Assembly (NCBI RefSeq): GCF_003315175.1
Contig: NZ_QNRQ01000008.1
Coordinates: 79,868 to 143,867, forward strand
Direction of reading: 5' to 3'
From: Eoetvoesiella caeni
Lineage (GTDB): Bacteria; Pseudomonadota; Gammaproteobacteria; Burkholderiales; Burkholderiaceae_B
Length of the DNA: 64,000 nt
Positions 18,993 through 27,408 of this stretch are shown here, one piece after another. Both the position numbers and the translations under genes were made by a program. Each line of letters starts with the position of its first letter. The stretch's first letter is position 1. The notes under the pieces are model-generated. The model saw nothing but the letters and a program-made list of their open reading frames with translations. It did no database searches and had not been told where the DNA came from.

Positions 18993-19106
18993 GGAATGGA
19001 CAAGTTTATCAACTTATCTTTTCGTTCTGTTACTTAATTCGATGTGTTGGATCCGCGCCCTTCGCCGGCAAAAGGTTGGCATGGGCATCGGCGCCCATGC
19101 TTTGTT

Positions 19107-21116
19107 TTATTGAATGACGGCCAGCAATTGGTCCAGCGTATAAGGCTTTTGCAGCAATTCAAAGCCGTGCCCGCCTTTCTGGGCCAGCGCGGGGCTATAG
19201 CCGCTGCTGAGCACCACGCGCAAGTCCGGCCAGCGGCGCTGGATCTCCTGGGCCAGTTCGATGCTGCTCATGCCGGGCATGACGACATCCGACAGGACCA
19301 GGTCGAACTCTTGCCCGGCATCAAGCATTTCCAATGCGGCTTCGGCGTTGAGCGCCCAGCTTACGTTATGGCCTACGTCGCTAAGCGCGCTTTGTGTAAA
19401 TCCCCCGACCATCTCGTTGTCCTCGACCAGCAGCAAGTTGCGCGACCGGACATGCCGGGATTCTTCAGAAGACGATTCCACGGAATCGGCCGAAGGCTGT
19501 TCCTGGGCGCATGGAAGATATAAGGTAAAGGCGGTGCCTTCGCCTACTTGGCTTTCCACCACGACTTCGCCGCCCGACTGTTTTGCAAAGCCGTAAACCT
19601 GGCTAAGGCCCAGGCCGGTGCCCTTGTTGAGTTCTTTGGTGGTAAAGAATGGCTCGAATATTTGGTCGATGGCCGACGGTTCTATGCCGCAGCCGGTGTC
19701 TTTGATCGTTACGGCAATGAAATGCCCGAAGATGTCGCCGGTGTCGGCATGTTCATGCAATGAGGGAAGGCGGTCCGAGTAGCAGGCGCTGATTTGCAGG
19801 GTGCCGCCAGCCGGCATGGCATCGCGCGAGTTGATGACCAGATTGAGGAACGCAGCTTCGAATTGGCCGGCATCGGCGTGAACGTCTTTCAAGTCGGTCG
19901 GAAGGTCAATGTTGACCTGGATCTTCGCGCCCACCGTCATTTCGATGACATGCGTCAGCGCCTGGATGCACGAGGCGATGCTGAACACTTCAGGATGCAG
20001 CGGTTGCTCGCGTGCGAAAGCAAGCAACTGCTTGGTCATCAGGGCCGCCCGTTCCGCAGTTTCAGCAATGATTTCCACATAGCGCGCCCTTTTTTCGGCG
20101 GCCAGGTTATTCATGCCAAGCAAGTCGGCGGCTGAACGGATAATGGTCAATAAATTGTTGAAGTCGTGCGCCACGCCGCCGGTGATGCGGCCGATGGCTT
20201 CCAGCTTTTGGGCGTGGCTGAGGATATCCCGCTGCCTGTCGACTTCGTCTTGTGCGCGTTTGCGTTCGGTGATGTCTCTTGTGATCTTGGCAAACCCGAT
20301 CAGCCGGTTGGCTTCGTTGTAAATGGGATCGATGACGACATTGGCCCAGAATCGCGTACCGTTTTTGCGTATGCGCCATCCTTCGTGCTGGAATGTATGG
20401 CGCTGCAGTGCAATGGCAAGGCCTCGCTCGGGCTCGCCGCGATCGCGGTCTTCTTGTGTGTAGAAGCAGGAAAAATGGCGGCCGACGATTTCGCCCGCTG
20501 TGTAGCCGGTAATGGCCACGGCGCCGGAGTTCCAGTCGGTGATGCGGCCCTTGGGGTCAAGCATGTAGATTGCATAGTCGCGAACGCCCTGCACCAATAG
20601 CCGAAACCGTTGTTCGCTTTCGAACAGGGCTTGCTCGGCGGCTTTCTTGTCAGTGATGTCGCGGGTTACTTTGGCATAGCCTATAAGCGTTCCGCTTTCG
20701 TCCACGACCGGGTCGATCACAATGCTGGCCCAGAATCGGCTGCCGTCCTTGCGAACGCGCAAGCCTTCTGTTTCGTATCTTCCTTGCGTGGCTACCGTGG
20801 CCAGGGCGTGTTCGGGAATACCGGCCGCGCGTTCTTCCTGTGTGTACAAGCACGAGAAATGCTTGCCGATGATTTCTTCGGCACTATATCCCTTGAAACG
20901 TTCGGCGCCGGTATTCCAGCTGACGATGCTTCCGTCCAGGTCCAGCAGGTAGATGGCGTAGTCCGTGATTGCGTGGACCAGCAACTCGAATCGGCCGCTG
21001 CTTGTCAATGCATTGGCGACGGGAACATCGGCGGCGGGAACGTCGGCTTTGATGTTGGGTTCGGCAGTGTCTTCTTGCATGGCTGATATCGTTCGTAAAT
21101 TCGTCATATATCGCAT
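19107..21116 (-). CDS. PAS-PAS hybrid sensor histidine kinase with C-terminal receiver
   Basis: A 669-residue soluble hybrid kinase with no membrane segment. Two PAS-PAC modules (about 43-160 and 165-283) are strikingly alike, sharing HFSC.YTQE, RKdGsRFWA and IGyAKvTRDIT. The dimerisation/phosphoacceptor helix carries GGVAHDFNNLL with His near 318. The HATPase domain follows (NSRDAMPAGG, DTGCGIEP, GTGLGLSQVYGFAKQSGG), and a receiver domain ends the protein with the phosphoacceptor Asp in LVLSDVVMPG near 604. Start codons at 21116, 21107 and 21080 are all possible and none has a strong ribosome-binding site. No partner regulator lies next to it. It is divergent from the periplasmic binding protein gene. 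The PAS ligand is unknown. Confidence 0.9.
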   Translation of the reverse strand: MRYMTNLRTISAMQEDTAEPNIKADVPAADVPVANALTSSGRFELLVHAITDYAIYLLDLDGSIVSWNTGAERFKGYSAEEIIGKHFSCLYTQEERAAGIPEHALATVATQGRYETEGLRVRKDGSRFWASIVIDPVVDESGTLIGYAKVTRDITDKKAAEQALFESEQRFRLLVQGVRDYAIYMLDPKGRITDWNSGAVAITGYTAGEIVGRHFSCFYTQEDRDRGEPERGLAIALQRHTFQHEGWRIRKNGTRFWANVVIDPIYNEANRLIGFAKITRDITERKRAQDEVDRQRDILSHAQKLEAIGRITGGVAHDFNNLLTIIRSAADLLGMNNLAAEKRARYVEIIAETAERAALMTKQLLAFAREQPLHPEVFSIASCIQALTHVIEMTVGAKIQVNIDLPTDLKDVHADAGQFEAAFLNLVINSRDAMPAGGTLQISACYSDRLPSLHEHADTGDIFGHFIAVTIKDTGCGIEPSAIDQIFEPFFTTKELNKGTGLGLSQVYGFAKQSGGEVVVESQVGEGTAFTLYLPCAQEQPSADSVESSSEESRHVRSRNLLLVEDNEMVGGFTQSALSDVGHNVSWALNAEAALEMLDAGQEFDLVLSDVVMPGMSSIELAQEIQRRWPDLRVVLSSGYSPALAQKGGHGFELLQKPYTLDQLLAVIQ

Positions 21117-21243
21117 TCAAGCATCCGGGTCGTTTGTCCGATTGCGTAAAGTGAACTTCCCAGGGTCAATATAACCGAAGTCTTATAGGGTTTATTCCGG
21201 GTTTTCACGTTCTAACAATTTGGATACCATAGCGAACAATTAG

Positions 21244-21255
21244 CTAATATATTAG
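21244..21255. promoter_or_regulatory. Palindromic operator CTAATATATTAG upstream of the binding-protein gene
   Basis: Perfect 12-bp palindrome 37 bases before the start codon of the ABC binding protein, in the divergent region shared with the sensor kinase. The same 12 bases occur in the hpaG/hpaR promoter and, with one mismatch, before the first Rieske gene. The size and AT-rich dyad fit a MarR-family operator; binding by HpaR is inference. Confidence 0.65.
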
Positions 21256-21291
21256 TTATTTAATTGTTTCATTTTCCAGGAGAGGGACAGT

Positions 21292-22461
21292 ATGAAAAGA
21301 ACTTTGCGCGCTATTTGTTTTTCAAGCGCGGCGCTTGCGGCGTTTACCTTTGGCGCGGCGGCGCAGGCCGAGACGGTCAACGTGGGGGTGACGGTGCCGA
21401 CGACGGGGCCGGCCGCGATTTTGGGTCTGGGCGCACGCAATGCCGTCAGCCTGTTTCCCGCCAAGGTTGCGGGCTTCGATGTGAACTTCAGGGTGCTGGA
21501 CGATGCCAGCGACATTACCAATTCCGTCAAGAACGCCAAGCAATTCCTGGGCGATAAAGTAGACCTCATCGTGGGCTCGTCCACTTCGCCGCAATCGCTG
21601 GCCATCATCGAAGCCATTGCCGGTTCGCAGACGCCGCTGATCGCCTTGGGCGCATCGGCGCGCATTGTCACGCCCATGGACGACAAGAAGAAGTGGGTAT
21701 TCAAGACCGCCGCCAACGACTCGCTGATGGCGCAGGCGATTATCGAGCACATGGCCGGCAAGAACGTGAAGACCTTGGGCTTCATAGGCTTTGGCGATGC
21801 CTACGGCGACAGCTGGCTGAACGAAATGAAGCCGCTGGCCGAGAAGCACAATATCAAGATGGTTGCGGTGGAGCGCTTCAATCCTAAAGACCAAAGCGTT
21901 ACCGGGCAAGTGCTGCGCGTGACTGCCGCGCATCCGGACGCCGTGCTGGTGGCGGGGTCGGGCACGCCGGCGGCCTTGCCGCATGCCACGCTGAAAGAGC
22001 GCGGCTACAAAGGTCTTATTTATCAAACGCACGGTGCGGCAACCGAAGACTTCCTGCGTGTAGGCGGCAAGGCGCTTAATGGCGGCTATCTGCCGGTGGG
22101 CCCCAACCTGGTGTGGGAACAACTGCCCGACGGTTATGCCACCAAGGCCGCCAGCGCCAAGTTCGTGCCTTTGTATGAAAGCAAGTTTGGCGCGAACTCG
22201 CGTTCCAACTTTGCCGCCCAGGCTTACGATGTTTTGCTGTTGCTGGAACGCGCGTTGCCTGAAGCCGCCAAAAAGGCCAAGCCCGGCACCACCGAGTTTC
22301 GCATTGCCTTGCGCGACGCGCTTGAAAACATCAAGGATTTGCCGGCCAACGCCGGGGTGTTCAACATGACTCCCGCCGACCATTCCGGGCTGGACAAGCG
22401 TGCCCGCGTCATCGTGAAGATCCAGGACGAGAAGTGGGTTCTGGACAAGGCAGAGCAGTAA
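21292..22461 (+). CDS. ABC transporter periplasmic substrate-binding protein (branched-chain amino acid/aromatic type)
   Basis: A 389-residue exported protein of the LivK-like type I binding-protein fold (Peripla_BP_6). The signal peptide is clear (KRTLRAICFSSAALAAF, cleavage near AQA|ETV). The mature start VNVGVTVPTTGPAAILG and the core KNVKTLGFIGFGDAYGDS are typical. In soil bacteria this family often captures aromatic acids such as hydroxybenzoates or phenylacetates as well as amino acids. No permease or ATPase genes accompany it in the window. It has a good AGGAGAGGGAC ribosome-binding site and an HpaR-type palindrome in its promoter. A strong terminator follows 100 bases later. It probably supplies substrate to the neighbouring catabolic genes. 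Confidence 0.9.
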   Translation: MKRTLRAICFSSAALAAFTFGAAAQAETVNVGVTVPTTGPAAILGLGARNAVSLFPAKVAGFDVNFRVLDDASDITNSVKNAKQFLGDKVDLIVGSSTSPQSLAIIEAIAGSQTPLIALGASARIVTPMDDKKKWVFKTAANDSLMAQAIIEHMAGKNVKTLGFIGFGDAYGDSWLNEMKPLAEKHNIKMVAVERFNPKDQSVTGQVLRVTAAHPDAVLVAGSGTPAALPHATLKERGYKGLIYQTHGAATEDFLRVGGKALNGGYLPVGPNLVWEQLPDGYATKAASAKFVPLYESKFGANSRSNFAAQAYDVLLLLERALPEAAKKAKPGTTEFRIALRDALENIKDLPANAGVFNMTPADHSGLDKRARVIVKIQDEKWVLDKAEQ

Positions 22462-22565
22462 TCAGCGGATGCCCTGGGCCGAGTCGACGCGATCGACAGT
22501 GTCGCGCGCAGCCCTTGTCGCCCATGAAGGCGGGAATCATCTGAAGTAGGGCCCGCCAGTCCCAG

Positions 22566-22609
22566 GCCGCCGGTGTGCAGCACATTTGCTGCGCACTGGC
22601 GGCTTTTTT
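22566..22609 (+). terminator. Rho-independent terminator after the binding-protein gene
   Basis: A 16-bp stem (22566-22581 with 22588-22603, two G-U pairs) around loop ACATTT is followed directly by six T. It should end the single-gene transcript and separate it from the Rieske operon. Confidence 0.9.
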
Positions 22610-22622
22610 ATTGCCGAAATTC

Positions 22623-22634
22623 CTAATATATTAA
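22623..22634. promoter_or_regulatory. Operator-like palindrome CTAATATATTAA upstream of the Rieske operon
   Basis: Eleven of twelve bases match the palindrome found upstream of the binding-protein gene and in the hpaG/hpaR region. It lies 220 bases before the first Rieske gene, just after the terminator of the previous unit. Confidence 0.5.
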
Positions 22635-22752
22635 AGAATGAGTGGAAATTCATAGGCAGTCAGATGCTTTTCGAAGCGCAAAATAAATATTAAAGCCCAG
22701 TATTTACAAGGTGTTATAAAAATATCAAGCCGGGGCGCCATTGTTTGCAATG

Positions 22753-22768
22753 TACCCTATTTAGGGTA
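22753..22768. promoter_or_regulatory. Perfect 16-bp palindrome TACCCTATTTAGGGTA
   Basis: Inverted repeat TACCCTA-TT-TAGGGTA located 85 bases before the first Rieske gene and just upstream of a TATACT box. Position relative to the promoter suits a transcription-factor site. The LuxR-type regulator encoded at the end of the same gene group is one candidate binder (inference). Confidence 0.55.
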
Positions 22769-22853
22769 TGGAAAAATCCACGCTTGGCACTATACTTTGC
22801 AGGAAGGGACGCGGACGTTTACCGCCGCAAGCTCGTAAAGCTAGGAGACAAAA

Positions 22854-23894
22854 ATGTTCTTGAAAAATACTTGGTATGTGGCCGGCTGGTCGCACGAAGT
22901 CACGGATCAGTCGCTGTTTTCACGCACTATCATAGGCGTGCCCGTGGTGATGTGGCGCGACGCCCAGGGCAAGGTTACGGCCTTGCCCGACCGCTGTCCG
23001 CATCGCGGCGCGCCTTTGTCCAAGGGGCGCCTTGAAGAGGGCGCGTTGCGCTGCATGTACCATGGCATGATGTTCAACGGCCAGGGCGCCTGTATTCATA
23101 TTCCGGGGCAAGAGCGCATTCCTCCGGGCGCCGATCTGCCTACCTTTCCGGTGGTCGAGCGCAATAAATGGCTCTGGATATGGATGGGCGAGGCCGACAA
23201 GGCCGACCCCAGTCTTATTCCCGACACCTATTGGCTGGACAGTCCCGACTGGCGCTATAAACCCGACTACATGCGCTACAACGTGGACTACCTGTTGATT
23301 GCCGACAATCTGCTGGACTTTTCCCACCTGCCTTTCGTGCACGAGAAAACGCTGGGCGGCAGCAGCGACTACGCCAATATGCGCGCCGACGTAAAGCGGC
23401 TAAGCCAGGGCTTGCGGATAGAACGCTGGCACATGGATGCGCCGCCCGCCCCATTTGTGAAGAACCTTACCAACTGGACGCAAAATGTCGACCGCTGGAA
23501 TATGTACGATTTTGTCGTGCCCGGCGTACTGCTTATGGATTCAGGCAGTGCGCCCGCGGGGTCGGGGGCGCGCGAAGGCAATCGCCAGGGGGCGGTCGAG
23601 TTCCGCAGCGCCCAGGCCTTGACTCCCGAAACGGAAACCAGCACGCATTATTTCTTTTCTCAGGCGCACAACTTTGCGCTGGACGACCCCAGCGTCACCG
23701 AGAAGCTGCATGCAACCTTGCTGGCAGGCTTCAACGAAGACTGGGACATGATCCATGCGCAGTTCCATACCTTGTCGCTGGATCCGGGCTTCAAGATGAT
23801 GCCGCTTAATGTCGATAACGCCCTGGGAAATTTCCGCGCCCTCATGGCCAAGCTTATTTCCACTGAACAGACGCAGTTGTCCCGCGCCGCCTAG
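22854..23894 (+). CDS. Rieske non-heme iron oxygenase, VanA-like (first copy)
   Basis: A 346-residue terminal oxygenase subunit. The [2Fe-2S] Rieske ligands are Cys48/His50 (CPHRG) and Cys67/His70 (CMYHG). The mononuclear iron site is in DNLLDFSHLPFVHE (His158, His163). Length and sequence style match vanillate O-demethylase/aromatic-ring oxygenases of the VanA group, which remove methyl groups from methoxyaryl acids or hydroxylate rings using electrons from a reductase. No reductase gene is present in the window. It is followed 79 bases later by a second Rieske oxygenase. Inside a homoprotocatechuate cluster, O-demethylation of homovanillate to homoprotocatechuate is a reasonable but unproven role. 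Confidence 0.88.
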   Translation: MFLKNTWYVAGWSHEVTDQSLFSRTIIGVPVVMWRDAQGKVTALPDRCPHRGAPLSKGRLEEGALRCMYHGMMFNGQGACIHIPGQERIPPGADLPTFPVVERNKWLWIWMGEADKADPSLIPDTYWLDSPDWRYKPDYMRYNVDYLLIADNLLDFSHLPFVHEKTLGGSSDYANMRADVKRLSQGLRIERWHMDAPPAPFVKNLTNWTQNVDRWNMYDFVVPGVLLMDSGSAPAGSGAREGNRQGAVEFRSAQALTPETETSTHYFFSQAHNFALDDPSVTEKLHATLLAGFNEDWDMIHAQFHTLSLDPGFKMMPLNVDNALGNFRALMAKLISTEQTQLSRAA

Positions 23895-23973
23895 CGCGCC
23901 GGCTGCCGGCCCGTGCATGCCGAAGCGGCCGGCTGCGGCACCAAGCCGCCACATTCGATTTAGGAGTTCGATT

Positions 23974-25128
23974 ATGTCTTTACCTTCCGCACCCGTTCTG
24001 CAGGCCTTGAAGAAAAGCGCCTCGACCATGGCCAACCGCAACACGCCCTTTGTGTATAACGAATGGTATGTGGCTGCCTTCGGCAGCGAAGTCACGCGCG
24101 AGCTGCTGCCGCGCACGCTGCTGGACAAGCGCGTGGTGCTGTTTCGCACAGAAGGCGGCGAACCCGTGGCGCTGTCCGACCGCTGCGCGCACCGCGCTTA
24201 TCCGTTGTCTTTGGGCGCGCTGGAAGGCGATACCCTGGTTTGCGGCTATCACGGCTTTCGCTTCAATACCGAAGGCGACTGCATTGAAGTGCCTTCGGCC
24301 GCCAAGTGCCCGAAAGGCATCGGCGTAGCCCGTTACGCGGTGCTCGAGCGCGGCCCCTTGGTATGGATCTGGATGGGCGACCCCGATCAGGCCGACGAGT
24401 CGCGCCTGCCCGAGCAAGAGTGGCTGTCGGCTTCCGACTGGGAAAAGTCCAGCGGCTACTTCGACTTGCAGTCCAACTATGTCAGCATGCACGAGAACTT
24501 GCTGGACCTTACGCATTTGTCGTACCTGCATGCCAATACATTTGGTACGCCCGACTACGCCAAGGCGGCATTCAAGTCCGAGGTCGGCGATGGGCACTTT
24601 GTGTTGTATCGCGACGTCGTGCCAACCACGCTGCCGCCGCTGTGGGCCAAGCCTACGGGCCTGGAGGGCTGTACGACTGCCGCGCGCATTGTGAAGTCCG
24701 AATTCAAGTCGCCGGCGTTTCACCAGGTAAGCGTGCGCTTCTACGATAACGCGCTGCCCGAAGAGCAGCGCACGGTTTCGCAGATCAGGACAGCGCATAT
24801 TCTTACCCCGCAAACGCACTCCACCTGCCATTATTTCATTGTCCATGGCCGCGACTTCGGCCAGGACGACGACAGCATTACGCAATTCATGCACGAGAAC
24901 CTGTTCGAGGCTTTCAATGAAGACGTGGATGGCATGGCGGCCCTGGAACAAGTGTGGCAAACGACCGATCCCGACGAGATGTACGAGTTCTCGGTGGGCG
25001 CGGACGGCCCTTCGGTTGCAATGCGGCGCTACCTGAAGCAGCGGGCCGACGATGAAAGCGCTGCGCGCGATACGCTGCTTGCAGCGGCGCCGCGCGTTGT
25101 GCCTATTCGCGGCACGGAAACCGCCTGA
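23974..25128 (+). CDS. Rieske non-heme iron oxygenase, VanA-like (second copy)
   Basis: A 384-residue Rieske oxygenase, clearly diverged from the first. Start ATG 23974 has an AGGAG ribosome-binding site seven bases upstream. Rieske ligands are Cys71/His73 (CAHRAYP) and Cys90/His93 (CGYHGFRF). The iron site lies in ENLLDLTHLSYLH (His181, His186). An N-terminal extension of about 25 residues precedes the WYVAAFGSEV start typical of the family. It either acts on a different substrate from its partner or forms a mixed oligomer with it; the sequence cannot decide. The LuxR-type regulator begins seven bases after its stop. Confidence 0.87.
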   Translation: MSLPSAPVLQALKKSASTMANRNTPFVYNEWYVAAFGSEVTRELLPRTLLDKRVVLFRTEGGEPVALSDRCAHRAYPLSLGALEGDTLVCGYHGFRFNTEGDCIEVPSAAKCPKGIGVARYAVLERGPLVWIWMGDPDQADESRLPEQEWLSASDWEKSSGYFDLQSNYVSMHENLLDLTHLSYLHANTFGTPDYAKAAFKSEVGDGHFVLYRDVVPTTLPPLWAKPTGLEGCTTAARIVKSEFKSPAFHQVSVRFYDNALPEEQRTVSQIRTAHILTPQTHSTCHYFIVHGRDFGQDDDSITQFMHENLFEAFNEDVDGMAALEQVWQTTDPDEMYEFSVGADGPSVAMRRYLKQRADDESAARDTLLAAAPRVVPIRGTETA

Positions 25129-25135
25129 GCGCTTC

Positions 25136-25924
25136 ATGAGCGCGCGTGCGCCGTATCAGGCGCTTAGCCGCCTGGTCGGCAGCATTGGCGGCGAAGGCTT
25201 TGCCGCGGCCGCCTTTGCGCTGGTGCACGAGGCGGTAGGGGCCGACCATATCGTGGCGCACCTGGCCGGGCCGCAGCAAATACGCGGCCTGTTCACGCAG
25301 GGGCTGTTGTCGGCGCGCATTGCCAATACTATTAACCAGCGCTACCTGGAACGCTACCATATGCTTGATAAAAGCGTGGCTTCGTTTCGCGGGCTGGGCG
25401 AAAACGAGGCCGTGGTGACGCGCTTCGACCAGCGCCTGAATGCCTCCCCCACCTACAGCGCTTATTTTTTCGAACGCACCGGCCTGTGCGACAAGTTGTC
25501 GGTGGTCAGCAACCGCGACGAAGGCATGGCGTTTTGCAATCTGTACCGGCTTAATGCCTCGGGCCCTTTCAGCAAGCAGGAGTTTCTTCAGGCCCAGGCG
25601 CTGGCGCCGGTCTTGATGGCCGCGGTGTGGCAGCATGTGGACCGTATCGGACAGGCCAGCCTGCCCATTGTGAAGCTGCCGCCGGGCTTCGAGGCGCAAG
25701 AGCAGCGGGCTTTGCGCTCATTGTCGCGGCGCGAGATGCAGGTGTGCCAGCGCCTGCTGGCCGGAGCCAGCAACGAAGGCGTTGCCCTGGACTTATCTAT
25801 CAGCATTCATACTGCCAGGACGCTGCGCAAGCGCGTTTATAAAAAGCTGCAGGTCAATTCGCTAAGCGACTTGTTTGCCAAATACCTGAACGCCATGTCG
25901 GCGGTCGTCAGCGGCGGGTCGTGA
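25136..25924 (+). CDS. LuxR-type HTH transcriptional regulator
   Basis: A 262-residue regulator with a C-terminal LuxR/FixJ-type helix-turn-helix (about 195-258: LSRREMQVCQRLLAGASN, then SISIHTARTLRKRVYKKLQV). The N-terminal 190 residues show no receiver Asp cluster and no obvious autoinducer-domain signature, so the sensing mode is unclear; it may bind an aromatic effector. ATG 25136 is chosen because it begins seven bases after the second Rieske gene, indicating one operon. It likely regulates that operon, perhaps through the palindrome at 22753-22768. It converges on gabD with a 12-base gap. Confidence 0.83.
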   Translation: MSARAPYQALSRLVGSIGGEGFAAAAFALVHEAVGADHIVAHLAGPQQIRGLFTQGLLSARIANTINQRYLERYHMLDKSVASFRGLGENEAVVTRFDQRLNASPTYSAYFFERTGLCDKLSVVSNRDEGMAFCNLYRLNASGPFSKQEFLQAQALAPVLMAAVWQHVDRIGQASLPIVKLPPGFEAQEQRALRSLSRREMQVCQRLLAGASNEGVALDLSISIHTARTLRKRVYKKLQVNSLSDLFAKYLNAMSAVVSGGS

Positions 25925-25936
25925 AGCGCGGCGGAA

Positions 25937-27403
25937 TTAAACGCCGCCTATCGCCATGTATTTCAATTCCATATAGTCGTCCAGGCCGTGGCGCGAGCCT
26001 TCGCGGCCCAGGCCGGAATTCTTGATGCCGCCGAAAGGCGCGACTTCGGTGGAGATCATGCCGGTGTTGACACCCACCATGCCGTATTCCAGCGCTTCTG
26101 AAACACGCCATTGGCGTGCGGAATCCTTGGTGTACAGATAGGCGGCCAGGCCGAATTCCGTGTCGTTGGCCATGGCAATGGCCTGCTGTTCGTCTTCAAA
26201 ACGGAACAGCGGGGCGACGGGCCCGAAGATTTCCTGCTTGGCCACGTCCATCTGGGGCGTTACGCCTGTCAGCACGGTGGGCTGGAACCATTGGCCGCCC
26301 AAGGCGTGGCGGCCGCCGCCGACAGCGACCTGGCCGCCCTTGGCCTTGACGTCGGCTATCAGGCGCTCGGCTTTTTGCATTGCCGCTTCGTTGATAAGCG
26401 GGCCCTGGACCACGCCGGCCTCCAGGCCGTTGCCCACTTTCATTTGCCCGGCGGCTTCAGCCAGTTTTTTGGCAAAGGCGTCGTAGATGCCCGCTTGCAC
26501 CAGGAAGCGGTTGGTGCAAACGCAGGTCTGGCCGGAGTTGCGGTATTTGGAGGCGATGGCGCCCTGGACGGCTGCGTCGACATCGGCATCGTCGAAGACG
26601 ATGAAGGGTGCGTTGCCGCCCAGTTCAAGCGAAAGCTTTTTCAGGGTGGGCGCGCATTGCGCCATCAGCAGGCGGCCGACTTCGGTTGAACCGGTGAACG
26701 AGAGCTTGCGTACGATGGGGTTGGAGGTAAGCTCGCCGCCGATGGCGCGCGGGTCGCCCGTAACCACATTGAAGACGCCGGCCGGAATGCCGGCGCGGCC
26801 GGCCAGTTCGGCCAGCGCCAGGGCCGAAAGCGGTGTCAGTTCGGCCGGCTTGACGACCATGGTGCAGCCGGCGGCCAAGGCGGGCGCGGCTTTGCGGGTA
26901 ATCATGGCGGCCGGGAAGTTCCATGGCGTAATGGCGGCGCAAACGCCGATGGGTTGCTTCAGCACCACCAGGCGGCGGTCGCTGAACGGCGAAGGAATGA
27001 CTTCACCGTAGGCCCGCTTGCCTTCTTCGGCAAACCATTCGATGAAAGAGGCGGCATAGCCGATTTCACCGCGCGACTCGGCCAGCGGCTTGCCTTGTTC
27101 CAGCGTCATCAGGCGGGCCAGGTCTTCTTTGTGCTGCAGCAGCAGCTGAAACCATTTTTGCAGGATGCGCGAGCGCTCGGCGGCGGTCTTGGCCTTCCAG
27201 GCCGGCAGGGCCTGCTCGGCGGCCAGGATGGCGCGCCGCGTTTCGGCGGCGCCGGCCATGGGCACGGTGGCAATGGTTTCGCCTGTGGCGGGGTCCAGTA
27301 CATCCAGCGTGGCGCCGCTGTCGGCGTCCTGCCATTGGCCGTCAATATAGCTTTGCTGGCGATAAAGGGTGGGGTCGGCGAGCTTGGGGTTGTACGCTTG
27401 CAT
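25937..27403 (-). CDS. gabD: NAD(P)-dependent succinate-semialdehyde dehydrogenase
   Basis: A 488-residue aldehyde dehydrogenase with general base Glu260 (LSLELGGNAPF) and catalytic Cys294 (SGQTCVCTNRF), plus the TPWNFP and FTGSTEVG cofactor motifs. It oxidises succinic semialdehyde, the product of the HpaI aldolase, to succinate. It is the last gene of the minus-strand hpa operon, five bases after hpaI, so its role as final step of homoprotocatechuate catabolism is well supported by position. The family also acts in GABA degradation. A GGCGG/CCGCC inverted repeat spans its stop region. Confidence 0.9.
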   Translation of the reverse strand: MQAYNPKLADPTLYRQQSYIDGQWQDADSGATLDVLDPATGETIATVPMAGAAETRRAILAAEQALPAWKAKTAAERSRILQKWFQLLLQHKEDLARLMTLEQGKPLAESRGEIGYAASFIEWFAEEGKRAYGEVIPSPFSDRRLVVLKQPIGVCAAITPWNFPAAMITRKAAPALAAGCTMVVKPAELTPLSALALAELAGRAGIPAGVFNVVTGDPRAIGGELTSNPIVRKLSFTGSTEVGRLLMAQCAPTLKKLSLELGGNAPFIVFDDADVDAAVQGAIASKYRNSGQTCVCTNRFLVQAGIYDAFAKKLAEAAGQMKVGNGLEAGVVQGPLINEAAMQKAERLIADVKAKGGQVAVGGGRHALGGQWFQPTVLTGVTPQMDVAKQEIFGPVAPLFRFEDEQQAIAMANDTEFGLAAYLYTKDSARQWRVSEALEYGMVGVNTGMISTEVAPFGGIKNSGLGREGSRHGLDDYMELKYMAIGGV

Positions 27404-27408
27404 GATGT

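Larger units (their letters stand above)
22610..22853. promoter_or_regulatory. Promoter/operator region of the Rieske operon
   Basis: An AT-rich 244-base region with no gene. It holds a near-copy of the HpaR-type palindrome (22623-22634), a second perfect palindrome (22753-22768) and a TATACT box (22791-22796) that could be a -10 element. The ribosome-binding site TAGGAG lies just before the ATG at 22854. Confidence 0.5.

Noticed and set aside
22784-22802. Sigma-54 promoter (TGGCAC...TTGCA) before the first Rieske gene
   Set aside because: Spacing between GG and GC is 11 instead of the required 10 bases, and no sigma-54 activator gene is nearby.
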